Positions 42,531 to 50,898 of a DNA stretch of 64,000 nucleotides are shown in pieces. The notes under the pieces are model-generated. The model made no database searches. It was given only the letters and a program-made list of their open reading frames with translations, and had not been told where the DNA came from. Positions within the stretch are counted from its first letter, which is position 1. Every line of letters starts with the position of its first letter. The DNA is taken from contig NZ_JAMYDU010000024.1 of assembly GCF_024138395.1 (NCBI RefSeq), forward strand, positions 1-64,000, given 5' to 3'. The stretch is from Pseudomonas mandelii (GTDB lineage: Bacteria; Pseudomonadota; Gammaproteobacteria; Pseudomonadales; Pseudomonadaceae). The translations under genes were made by a program, and so were the position numbers.

Positions 42531-45392
42531 TCAGCCGTGAGCTGACTTGGACGTCTCATTAAGTGATTGTCGTCTTCCGGCGTAAGGCTTGGGCGCGACA
42601 AGTTCAATGAAATCCTGCTGTCGGTTCAAGGTCTGAACCACCGCTTGCGTCTGCGTCGAAACTTCAGCGACTTTCTCGAAGGTTTCCGGATCAGCGCTAC
42701 CGGAACTAGCGAATTCAATTTTGATTGCCTGCATCCTGAACTCCAGCATATCGATCACGGCGGGTATTTCATCGTAAGCCCCGCTAAGCGATGTCGCGTT
42801 CAGCCCTTGCGATGCGTGGTAAAACTCCCGACTTGTCTTGATCAGACCTGGCGCTTGCGACCCCAGCTTACTGCCGACCTTTTCGACCACCTTATCAACA
42901 ACTGCGGTGATGATTTTCCCCCCTAATTGCTTTCGCCCTTCACTTGTCCGCGGGTCAACTGCAGCCAGCTCAAGTTTGGCCGTTGCAAGACTGAGTTTCT
43001 TTTTGGGTTCAACGCTCTCGATGAATGCCTTAGGGTTCATTTCGTTACCCTTGAAGTTGATCGGACGCTCCAGTTGATAGGTGTCCACCACCTTGGAAAT
43101 CAAAGCATCTGCCGCCTTGGAGCCGACTACCGCCCCGACCTTGGCCCCCAGCGCTACGCCTGCCCCCCCAGCTATCAACCCACCCAAGCCACCGCCTGCC
43201 GCAGCTCCAACCGCCTTACCGGTTGCACTGACAGCACTGCTGGCAAGTTGGGTAACTACCCGTCTGCCCAGAGCTTTGAACCGATGCAGCGGATAGGCGT
43301 GATTGAGTATTGAATTCTTGAGATCCGAAACGGCTCCTCCAACCGATGAGACCAAGGTTTGCTGCTTATCCAGGCCCTCGTTCAACTCCGAAGTTTCAGT
43401 CTTTCCACCGCCGTCGCTATCGACATAAGTCATGGGCGAGTTACCGACCATCTGATACAGGTTCGGCCCATCGACGAACCCCTTGGGATCGGGATTGAGC
43501 CAGCGCTGCAACCACGGCGCGTAATAACGCAGACCATAGTAATAAAGCCCTGTGGCATCCCGTTCCTTGCCCGAATAACGAATGGTTTTGTAACTTGCTT
43601 CAACGACGCCCGTTCCGGCAAACCACGCGGTCTCGCCGAAGGGATAGTAGATTTCCTGACTAATGATTCGCGCATCATCGGCGAGTTCCAGGGTGCAAGA
43701 GTTCAGGTGATCAACGAGGTTGTAACGGTATTGATTTTTGGGCACGCCGGACGATGGATCCGTCTCCCAGTGCCATACCCGAACGCTGTTGAGGCCCGCC
43801 TGAGCGGTGATGACTTGCAGTACTTCCCCCATGCCACTGTCGGTACGAAGTTCAAGCCCCGGCAAATAACGCACTTCAGCCACCACGGTGCGGGCATTGG
43901 TATTGAGGGAGCGGATTTTACGCACTCGCTGGCCACCGCCATCGTAGACATAGAACTCCTGATCATTGATCCCGGAAACGCGCTCCACCGGACTGACCGA
44001 TTGCAGTTGATTACGCAGATCCCACGTCAGAAACCGGCCCTGATCCAGCGCCAGTAGATTGCCCCTGGCATCGAACGCGGCAGCGATTTCTTCTTCGGTG
44101 GGTGGCACCCCGTTGCGCCAGGGCAGACAGCGATTGCTGTAGCGGGCGGCCTTCAGTTCACGCCCCGGGCCTTGTGCGCCAACGTGGGCCAGCTTCAACA
44201 GATTGCCGCCTTCGTCATAGCGGTAGGTCTGCCGGTAGTTGCTGACCGCCGCCGGATCGACCCGTCCCATCGATGCTGGTCCCTGGTTGGCACTGCCCGC
44301 CTCCCAGCCAAAGGCCTCAATCAACTGGTAAAAGCTGTCGTAGCTAAAACGACTGAGCGGCTCGATACGCTGATTGGCAAAGTGACGCACGGGCAGCGCC
44401 TTGTCTTCGATGCTGAGGACGTTGCCCATTCGGTCATATTCGTAGATCAGATGCTGCAACAATCGAGCACTCGCATCCTGCACCCGTCGCTCCATCAATA
44501 ATCCGTCTTCAGCTCGGTAAACCAGAGCGGTTTGCACAGCGTTGCCGGCAATTTCGTGCGCAACTTGCCCTTGGGCGTTGTACTGAATATCACTGACCAG
44601 CGTCTGCCAGATAGTCAGCCCCTGAAGTTGCAAGCGCGCCTCACGCAAGCGACCGTCAAGGGTCAGGCTGAAGGCCTGACGGTTTTCCCTGGCGTCGACC
44701 TGTTCCAGCACATCGCCCAGCGGGCCGAAACTCCACGTCGAAACAGCCCCCTCCCCCGGCTCAAGCAGCCGTTGGCGATCGGCTTCCAACTCCGGCCAGT
44801 CAGGCGTAACAGGGTCCAGGGTGAAGTGACGAACTTGCTTCACGCATTGGCCGATGATCGAAAATGCCTCGAACAGCACCGTCCCGGCGGGATCGTCATG
44901 ACGGATCAACTGCCCGCATTGATTCTGCTCACGATGGTCGGGACCGCCATAGGCCATGCGTTCAACAGACCTTCGCGGCTCGGTTAGGCCCTGCTCGAAC
45001 ACTGCCACGGGACGGAGCAGGTCGTCGTATTCAACTTCACGTCGTGTACCTCGGCTGTCCCATGCCTGCAAAATCTCGTCACCCAGACCGCGCAGGCTCA
45101 GCTGCAATCCAGCATCGACGCTGACGGTACAAAGCGCATTGCCGGACAGCGAATGCACGGTCGTTGAGTTGGCGGGTGTCAGAGGATCTTCATCCTGCAA
45201 TGCCCAAAGCCGCGGATCCCACTGTTTTATCGGATGGCCCGCAGCATCATGGGCAGTGCGATTGATGCGTGCTTCGCTGGGCAGGTTTACGACGGCGCGC
45301 CAATAGTCCACCGAACGGATCAACAAGCCACGCGAGTCGACGACGGACAATTTTGGTGTTTTGTGGTGCATTCCCATCGTCAAGGCCTGCAT
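42531..45392 (-). CDS. RHS-repeat toxin of the Tc C-component (TccC-like) type, orphan
   Basis: About 953 residues. The N-terminal part has the TccC-like signature (KTPKLSVVDSRGLLIRSVDY, then EARINRTAHDAAG and WDPRLW). YD/RHS repeats fill the middle. The conserved RHS core lies near the C-terminus (YSGKERDATGLYYYGLRYY, LNPDPKGFVDG), followed by NLYQMVGNSPM, after which Tc C-proteins self-cleave. The remaining ~306 residues, encoded by 42531-43451, would be the released effector. They contain a long Gly/Ala-rich stretch (GKAVGAAAGGGLGGLIAGG) and no catalytic motif I recognise. No TcA or TcB gene and no evident immunity gene are nearby. I prefer the ATG at 45392, with AGGA upstream; an ATG at 45536 is possible but would leave only 22 bases to the next gene. 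Confidence 0.85.
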   Translation of the reverse strand: MQALTMGMHHKTPKLSVVDSRGLLIRSVDYWRAVVNLPSEARINRTAHDAAGHPIKQWDPRLWALQDEDPLTPANSTTVHSLSGNALCTVSVDAGLQLSLRGLGDEILQAWDSRGTRREVEYDDLLRPVAVFEQGLTEPRRSVERMAYGGPDHREQNQCGQLIRHDDPAGTVLFEAFSIIGQCVKQVRHFTLDPVTPDWPELEADRQRLLEPGEGAVSTWSFGPLGDVLEQVDARENRQAFSLTLDGRLREARLQLQGLTIWQTLVSDIQYNAQGQVAHEIAGNAVQTALVYRAEDGLLMERRVQDASARLLQHLIYEYDRMGNVLSIEDKALPVRHFANQRIEPLSRFSYDSFYQLIEAFGWEAGSANQGPASMGRVDPAAVSNYRQTYRYDEGGNLLKLAHVGAQGPGRELKAARYSNRCLPWRNGVPPTEEEIAAAFDARGNLLALDQGRFLTWDLRNQLQSVSPVERVSGINDQEFYVYDGGGQRVRKIRSLNTNARTVVAEVRYLPGLELRTDSGMGEVLQVITAQAGLNSVRVWHWETDPSSGVPKNQYRYNLVDHLNSCTLELADDARIISQEIYYPFGETAWFAGTGVVEASYKTIRYSGKERDATGLYYYGLRYYAPWLQRWLNPDPKGFVDGPNLYQMVGNSPMTYVDSDGGGKTETSELNEGLDKQQTLVSSVGGAVSDLKNSILNHAYPLHRFKALGRRVVTQLASSAVSATGKAVGAAAGGGLGGLIAGGAGVALGAKVGAVVGSKAADALISKVVDTYQLERPINFKGNEMNPKAFIESVEPKKKLSLATAKLELAAVDPRTSEGRKQLGGKIITAVVDKVVEKVGSKLGSQAPGLIKTSREFYHASQGLNATSLSGAYDEIPAVIDMLEFRMQAIKIEFASSGSADPETFEKVAEVSTQTQAVVQTLNRQQDFIELVAPKPYAGRRQSLNETSKSAHG

Positions 45393-45557
45393 GCCTGTCT
45401 GTCCTGTTTGCCAATCGACATCTAACCGTTCGTGGACATGCCCGGCTACTATCAGAAATGACAGTACCGACCAACGGCCATCGATCTTGCTCCACGAATG
45501 TCCATTCCCGCGCCCCTTCGGTAGGATGGTGTTCATGAGTTCAAGGAGCGTTCACAC

Positions 45558-46022
45558 ATGTTCATCGGCGTCCTGCTGGTCATCACCTGGCTGATCCTGC
45601 TGCTGCGCTACCCGTCCAAGGCCGTGCCGGTTTCCATGGCCGCCGCTGTCGGATTGGGCCTGGTGGCGGTGTGGGTATTCTGGCTGGACGCCCGCGAGGT
45701 CAAGCAACTGGCGCGCCTTGAGCTGCGTATCACCTATGCGCCCGAACACTGCCCGGCGGATCGGCCCTTGAAGCTGACGATGAACAACGGCAATGACGTG
45801 CCGCTGACCGAACTGCGCTGGCGAATCGCCGCTTATGCTCCGGGCGATACGGTCAATCTGGCTGACAATCAATATGCTGCACCGCGTTATCGCGGCCCCG
45901 GCGAATTGCAGGCCGGAGGCAACTGGGAAGACTGCTTGCCAATGCCGCCTCTGCGCCCCGGTTATCGCCCGCAAACCCTGGAGTTTCGCGCAGAGCGTTT
46001 GCAGGGTAGTTTCTCCGACTGA
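45558..46022 (+). CDS. Small membrane-anchored protein of unknown function
   Basis: A 154-residue protein with two N-terminal hydrophobic segments (about residues 2-17 and 25-45) and a soluble beta-rich C-terminal domain (ELRITYAPEHCPADRPLKLTM). Pseudomonas genomes often label similar proteins as multidrug transporters, but nothing in the sequence shows transport. AAGGAG lies about nine bases before the ATG. It is followed 32 bases later by a short-chain dehydrogenase, possibly in the same operon. Confidence 0.75.
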   Translation: MFIGVLLVITWLILLLRYPSKAVPVSMAAAVGLGLVAVWVFWLDAREVKQLARLELRITYAPEHCPADRPLKLTMNNGNDVPLTELRWRIAAYAPGDTVNLADNQYAAPRYRGPGELQAGGNWEDCLPMPPLRPGYRPQTLEFRAERLQGSFSD

Positions 46023-46054
46023 TCCCTTTCTTCTTTTTGCACAAGGACCGCGCC

Positions 46055-46879
46055 ATGCCCGTTGCGTTGATTACCGGTTGTTCCAGCGGCATTGGCCGCG
46101 CCCTCGCCGACGCCTTCAAAGACGCCGGCTACGAAGTCTGGGCCAGCGCCCGCAAGGCTGAAGACGTAACCGCTCTGACCGCCGCCGGTTTCACCGCCGT
46201 GCAACTGGACGTGAATGATGGTCCGGCCCTCGAACAACTGAGCGAGCGGATAAATCAGCAGTGCGGCGGCCTTGATGTGCTGATCAACAACGCCGGTTAT
46301 GGCGCTATGGGGCCGCTGCTCGACGGCGGTGTTGCGGCCATGCAGCGGCAGTTCGAAACCAACGTATTTGCGATCGTCGGCGTCACTCGCGCGATGTTCC
46401 CCATGCTGCGTCGCGCCAGGGGTCTGGTGGTGAACATCGGCAGCGTTTCCGGGGTTCTGGTCACGCCGTTTGCCGGCGCCTACTGCGCCTCGAAAGCTGC
46501 GGTGCATGCCTTGAGCGATGCGTTGCGCATGGAATTGGCGCCATTCGGCGTGCGGGTCATGGAAGTTCAGCCTGGCGCTATCGCCTCCAGTTTCGCCAAG
46601 AATGCCGGTCAAGAGGCTGAGCAACTGATCACCGAGCAATCGCCGTGGTGGCCGTTGCGCGAAGGTATTCGTGCGCGGGCGAAGGCGTCTCAGGACAAAC
46701 CGACGCCGGCCAGTGAATTTGCCGCCGGTTTATTGAAGGCCGTGCAGCAGAATAAACCGCCGCGTCTGGTGCGTTTGGGTAACGGCAGCCGGGCGTTGCC
46801 GTTGATGGCGGGGTTGTTGCCAAAAGGGTTGCTGGAGTCGGGGTTGATGAAGCGGTTCGGGTTGCGCGGGCAGCTTTGA
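46055..46879 (+). CDS. Short-chain dehydrogenase/reductase
   Basis: A 274-residue classical SDR. The cofactor motif GCSSGIG (residues 8-14), the NNAG motif and the catalytic YCASK motif with the upstream serine (NIGSVSG) are all present. It should oxidise or reduce an alcohol/carbonyl with NAD(P). The substrate is unknown. AAGGA is seven bases before the ATG at 46055, supporting this start over 46037. A REPIN follows the gene. Confidence 0.88.
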   Translation: MPVALITGCSSGIGRALADAFKDAGYEVWASARKAEDVTALTAAGFTAVQLDVNDGPALEQLSERINQQCGGLDVLINNAGYGAMGPLLDGGVAAMQRQFETNVFAIVGVTRAMFPMLRRARGLVVNIGSVSGVLVTPFAGAYCASKAAVHALSDALRMELAPFGVRVMEVQPGAIASSFAKNAGQEAEQLITEQSPWWPLREGIRARAKASQDKPTPASEFAAGLLKAVQQNKPPRLVRLGNGSRALPLMAGLLPKGLLESGLMKRFGLRGQL

Positions 46880-46893
46880 TACCGTGGCGCCCC

Positions 46894-46960
46894 TATCGCG
46901 AGCAAGCTCGCTCCCACAGGGATCGCGCAAAACCTTGTGGGAGCGAGCTTGCTCGCGATG
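46894..46960. repeat. REPIN (gtgggagcgagcttgctcgcg class)
   Basis: Inverted arms, atcgcgagcaagctcgctcc and its complement, separated by a short spacer, between the dehydrogenase and the interrupted SnoaL-like gene. It is a variant of the cttgcccgcg family. Confidence 0.85.
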
Positions 46961-46997
46961 ACGTCAGAACAGTCTCTGCAAAATTTCAGGAAACAAC

Positions 46998-47393
46998 ATG
47001 ACCGACTACACCGAATACTTTGACGAAGTGATCTAGGCCCACATAGCCATCGAGCAATGGTTGGCCGAGACGCGGGACGAGTACGAGCTTGAGCAACTGC
47101 TGACGCGTTTTTCGCAGCAGTTTTCCATGATCTCGCCGTTGGGCCGGGTGCTGGATTTTGAGGCATTGAATGAATTGTTTCTGCTGGCGGGCGGGCAGAA
47201 GCTTGGGTTCAGGATTGAGCTCAGCGAGTTGCGAGGTATCGCGCTGTATGACGGTGGTGCAGTGGTGAGTTATCGCGAGCAACAGACCGACGCAACGGGG
47301 CTGCATTCTGATCGGCGATCCTCGGTGGTGTTTGAGAAACAGGCCGATGGCAAGGTGGTTTGGCGGCATTTGCATGAGACGTTTTGCAATTGA
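46998..47393 (+). pseudogene. SnoaL/DUF4440-like gene interrupted by an amber codon
   Basis: The frame from the ATG at 46998 (AGGA six bases upstream) reads 12 codons, MTDYTEYFDEVI, then a TAG at 47034-47036, and continues open for 118 more codons to 47393. The product without the stop would be a 131-residue SnoaL/DUF4440-like small protein (GRVLDFEALNELFLLAGGQ, WRHLHETF). A single C-to-T change of a CAG codon explains it. No good internal restart is seen; a TTG at 47061 lacks a ribosome-binding site. The gene is therefore probably inactive unless the amber is suppressed. Confidence 0.8.
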
Positions 47394-47401
47394 ATAACCC
47401 C

Positions 47402-47478
47402 AAAAGATCGCAGCCTTCGGCAGTTCCTACAGGGAGACCACATTCACTGTAGGAGCTGCCGAAGGCTGCGATCTTTTG
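47402..47478. repeat. REPIN (gtaggagctgccgaagg class)
   Basis: A compact inverted pair, aaaagatcgcagccttcggc ... and its complement, lying between the convergent interrupted gene and the HlyD gene. It probably ends both transcripts. Confidence 0.85.
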
Positions 47479-47487
47479 GTCTTGCTG

Positions 47488-48342
47488 TTACTGCTTGACC
47501 ACAACAGTGCAAGTAATCCCCGCCGCCAACAGCACGCCCTCCGGCACTTCATCAATGTGAATCCGCACCGGCACCCGCTGGGCCAGACGCACCCAGTTAA
47601 ACGTCGGGTTCACATCGGCGATCAGCTCGCGGCTTTCCGGATTGTCGCGGTCGTAGATGCCCCGAGAAATACTTTCCACATGGCCCTTGAGCACTTCGCC
47701 GCTCATCAGTTGCATGTCAGCTTTGTCCCCCACGCGCACATGCGGCAGTTTGGTTTCTTCGAAGAAGCCATACACCCAGAACGAGTTCATATCGACCACG
47801 GCCATTTTCGCTTCGCCGATGCGTGCGTAGTCACCGCGATGGACGTTGAGGTTGGTCACATAGCCGTCCACCGCCGCGCGCACTTCGGTGCGTTTGAGGT
47901 TCAGCTCCGCCGCTTCCAGTTGCGCCTGGGCGTGCTGGTAATCGGCCAGGGCCGAGTCAGCGATGTTGCTGGCGTCGTCGCGGTTTTCCCTGGAGATCAC
48001 CAGGCTGTCGAGGTCAGCGCGGCGATGGGCGTTGACCTTGCGCATCTCCCACGTGGCTTTGCGCGAAGCCACCAGCGACTGCGCCTGTTTCACCGCGATG
48101 CGGTAATGCTCGGGGTCGATGCGCATCAGCAAATCGCCCTTCTTCACTAGCTGGTTGTCGCGCACCGGCACGTCCACCACTTCACCGGTAACGTCGGCGG
48201 CGACGTTGATGATGTCGGCGCGCACTCGGCCGTCGCGGGTCCAGGGCGTGTTCATGTAATGCACCCACAGGGTCCGGCCGATCCACAGGGCAAGGGCCAA
48301 CACCAGCAGGGTCGCGAGCAGGCTGAAAAGCTTTTTCATCAA
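47488..48342 (-). CDS. HlyD-family membrane fusion protein (AaeA/EmrA-like)
   Basis: A 284-residue periplasmic adaptor with one N-terminal membrane anchor (residues 3-24), a biotin-lipoyl-like segment (DVTGEVVDVPVRDNQLVKKGDLLMRIDP), a coiled-coil hairpin and a beta-barrel region. It would bridge the FUSC inner-membrane pump to the NodT-like outer-membrane lipoprotein. It is the last gene of the operon and follows the DUF1656 gene by 7 bases. Confidence 0.88.
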   Translation of the reverse strand: MMKKLFSLLATLLVLALALWIGRTLWVHYMNTPWTRDGRVRADIINVAADVTGEVVDVPVRDNQLVKKGDLLMRIDPEHYRIAVKQAQSLVASRKATWEMRKVNAHRRADLDSLVISRENRDDASNIADSALADYQHAQAQLEAAELNLKRTEVRAAVDGYVTNLNVHRGDYARIGEAKMAVVDMNSFWVYGFFEETKLPHVRVGDKADMQLMSGEVLKGHVESISRGIYDRDNPESRELIADVNPTFNWVRLAQRVPVRIHIDEVPEGVLLAAGITCTVVVKQ

Positions 48343-48349
48343 GATGTTC

Positions 48350-48550
48350 TCAACGATAAACAGTCAGCGCCAGGGCGCCGAACAGACAGGTAAACAGACT
48401 CAGGCGCAGCAGCGCCGGGTGCCAGAAGAAGCGGTACAAATCGAACCCGGACAGCAATCGATCCAGCGCCCAGGCCAGCGCCGCCGCAATGAAAAACATC
48501 AGGGTCATGGTCGGCATGTACACGCCGTGGAAGGCGATTTCACGAGGCAT
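48350..48550 (-). CDS. DUF1656 small membrane protein of the AaeX type
   Basis: A 66-residue protein with two hydrophobic helices, beginning MPREIAFHGVY. DUF1656 proteins are regularly encoded between FUSC pumps and HlyD adaptors, and are thought to be small subunits of the efflux system. The start at 48550 overlaps the end of the FUSC gene by 11 bases, suggesting translational coupling. An upstream ATG at 48586 is less likely. Confidence 0.85.
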   Translation of the reverse strand: MPREIAFHGVYMPTMTLMFFIAAALAWALDRLLSGFDLYRFFWHPALLRLSLFTCLFGALALTVYR

Positions 48551-50744
48551 GTTCAAGTCCTTGTGGCTTGGCAGTGGCGGCGGCATTTATGTAGTCCGCG
48601 AGTGGCGATTGCGGGTCGAGCAGCGAGGTGCGGATGAAGTGCAGGTAGCTTTTCACCCGGCGCAAGGCGGAGGTATCGAAGTGCGGCGCGAAGGGCTCGT
48701 CGGTGGCCTGCACGCAGCTGATCGCATGATCGACCGCGACCAGCGCACGCTCCAGATTGCTCTGACTGGGTTGCAGAAACAGTCGCACCAGCGAACGCCC
48801 CATCACCCGGATGGACTGGCGCCATGGTTGGGATTCTGCGTACGCCGGATGCACCGGCAAAATCGCCTGCTCCTTGCGCAACTCGATGATCGCGTGACCG
48901 ACTTCCAGTACCACCAACATCCAGCGCAGCAAGTCCCGTTGCACCTGCGGCTGTCCCGCGGCCAGACCATAAGCCTGATGCAAAAGATCGCGAGTGCGAC
49001 TTTCGAAACTCGACGCCAGGCCCTTGAGTTTGCTGCTGATCGCGTACACCACTTGCCCGCGCAAATCCTGCTCCAACCGTCGCCATAACCAGCGGCTGTT
49101 CGGCGGTAAAATGATCGCCCCGGCCGCCGCGCACACCAGCATGCCCATGATCATGGCGATGTAGTCGTTGATGAACGCGTAAGGGTTGTAAACCGTGAGG
49201 TTGTCCGGCACCGAACCGGTGCTGAAGAAGATCAGCAACCCCAGGCCAACCCCGGCGTATTGCGGCCGTGAAGTCAGGAACGCGCCGAACACGATTACCG
49301 GCGCGAGCATCACGCACAGCAATGGAAAACCGTCGATCCAGGGGAAGATGAAAAACATCTCGACGAAGCCGATCAACGCCCCAAATAAAGTCCCGCAAGC
49401 CATCTGAAACGCCATGCGCTTGGGGTTCGGTGTCGCCGCTGAAAGGCCGACGGTGGCGGCAGCGATCAAGGTCATGGTCGCCCCGCTCGGCCATGCCGTG
49501 GCCACCCAATAACTGCCGAGCACCACGAGGATGAATGCTGCGCGAATGCCCGATGCTGCCGAGGCCAGCCAGTTGGTTTGCGGGGTGAAGGGCTCGTCCC
49601 AACGTTCCCGTTCGTGGCTGTGATCGGCCAGCGACGCGTGGGTCTGTGCATAACTGTGCAGGTCGTCGACAAAGCGATAAAGCAGCTCGTAGGCGGTGTG
49701 AAAATCCAGTTGCTCGGCGTCGCTCGGATGACTCTCCTGAAAGGTCGTCCGCAGGCTGCGGACGCGCGCCGGCAGGTTTTCCTTATAGGTCGCCAACGCG
49801 GCGGCCAGACGTGCAGCGTCGGGGCTGGTCAAGGCGCGACCGCTGAAACCGTCGAGTACTTCGGCCAGGTCCTGCAACCCCGGTTTGATCGCGGCGACAA
49901 CGTGATCGGTGGCGCTGCTGCGCAGGCGTTCGAGCAACTGATGCAGCGCATTGAAGCGCGTGGTGATGCCCATGAATTCGCTGTTCAAACGACTGAGCCG
50001 ACCGTTGCGCCGACGCATGTGCGGGTCTTCGAACACCGTGACGCTGCGCAGCCCTTCCAGCCCCACCGCCTCGGCGATAAACCGCACGTTGTTCGCTTCA
50101 AACGCCTCGCGCCGGCTTCGACCGCGCAAGCCATCGGTGACGAACAAGGCAAATACGCCGAAGCGCTGATACAGGGCATTGCGCATCGCGGCGCTCGCGG
50201 TTTGCGGCAGGATCGCGGCGCTCACCAGCGTCGAGCAGAGAATCCCCAAGGAGATTTCCAATACGCGCCAGACTGCCGCCATGAACGCGCCGTCGGGATG
50301 AGCCAATGCAGGCAGCCCGACCATCGCCGCCGTATAACCGGCGAGCACAAATCCGTAGGCGCGGAAGTTGCGATAACGCGCCGCGCCGGCCGAGCAGAGA
50401 CCGACCCAGATCGCCAGCGAGCCGAGGAACAATTCGGTGTTCTGCGCAAACAAGGCAATCAACGCGACCATCACCGCCGACCCGGCCAACGTGCCGAGGA
50501 AGCGATAGAAACTCTTGGCGAACACTTGGCCGCTTTGCGGTTGCATGACGATGAACACGGTGATCATCGCGGTGCGCGGTTGCGGCAGCTCAAGGCGCAT
50601 GGCCAGCCACAGGGTCAGGAACGCCGCGAACAGCACCTTGAAAATGTACACCCAGGTCACGCCGTCGCTGCGTGCCCAGTCGAAGAAACCCCGGCGCCAT
50701 TCAAGGGAATACAGCCAGCGCAAAGGTGCGGGCATGGGAGTCAT
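48540..50744 (-). CDS. FUSC/AaeB-family inner-membrane efflux transporter
   Basis: A 734-residue protein of the fusaric-acid-resistance/AaeB family, which exports aromatic carboxylic acids and related compounds. Two blocks of membrane helices (about residues 30-190 and 400-540) are separated and followed by soluble helical regions. Its position in an operon with NodT-like, DUF1656 and HlyD genes and a divergent LysR regulator matches the AaeXAB/AaeR layout. Substrate is not known. Confidence 0.88.
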   Translation of the reverse strand: MTPMPAPLRWLYSLEWRRGFFDWARSDGVTWVYIFKVLFAAFLTLWLAMRLELPQPRTAMITVFIVMQPQSGQVFAKSFYRFLGTLAGSAVMVALIALFAQNTELFLGSLAIWVGLCSAGAARYRNFRAYGFVLAGYTAAMVGLPALAHPDGAFMAAVWRVLEISLGILCSTLVSAAILPQTASAAMRNALYQRFGVFALFVTDGLRGRSRREAFEANNVRFIAEAVGLEGLRSVTVFEDPHMRRRNGRLSRLNSEFMGITTRFNALHQLLERLRSSATDHVVAAIKPGLQDLAEVLDGFSGRALTSPDAARLAAALATYKENLPARVRSLRTTFQESHPSDAEQLDFHTAYELLYRFVDDLHSYAQTHASLADHSHERERWDEPFTPQTNWLASAASGIRAAFILVVLGSYWVATAWPSGATMTLIAAATVGLSAATPNPKRMAFQMACGTLFGALIGFVEMFFIFPWIDGFPLLCVMLAPVIVFGAFLTSRPQYAGVGLGLLIFFSTGSVPDNLTVYNPYAFINDYIAMIMGMLVCAAAGAIILPPNSRWLWRRLEQDLRGQVVYAISSKLKGLASSFESRTRDLLHQAYGLAAGQPQVQRDLLRWMLVVLEVGHAIIELRKEQAILPVHPAYAESQPWRQSIRVMGRSLVRLFLQPSQSNLERALVAVDHAISCVQATDEPFAPHFDTSALRRVKSYLHFIRTSLLDPQSPLADYINAAATAKPQGLEHAS

Positions 50745-50781
50745 GGAATTTTGCTCATAAAGATTCGGTTAAGACGTAGAA

Positions 50782-50890
50782 CCTGTGGGAGCGGGCTTGC
50801 CCGCGATGGCGGTGTGTCAGGCGCCATCAATGTCGGATGTGATGACGCCATCGCGGGCAAGTCGGATCGCCGCACCGCCGCTCCCACAGG
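50782..50890. repeat. REPIN with a disrupted right arm
   Basis: The left arm reads cctgtgggagcgggcttgcc. The right arm is interrupted by about 17 bases (tcggatcgccgcaccgc) before completing as gctcccacagg. It lies between the NodT-like and FUSC genes of the efflux operon. Confidence 0.75.
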
Positions 50891-50898
50891 GTTTGTAT

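Noticed and set aside
45393..45536. Upstream start of the RHS gene at 45536
   Set aside because: It would leave only 22 bases to the divergent gene at 45558 and adds residues not resembling TccC N-termini.
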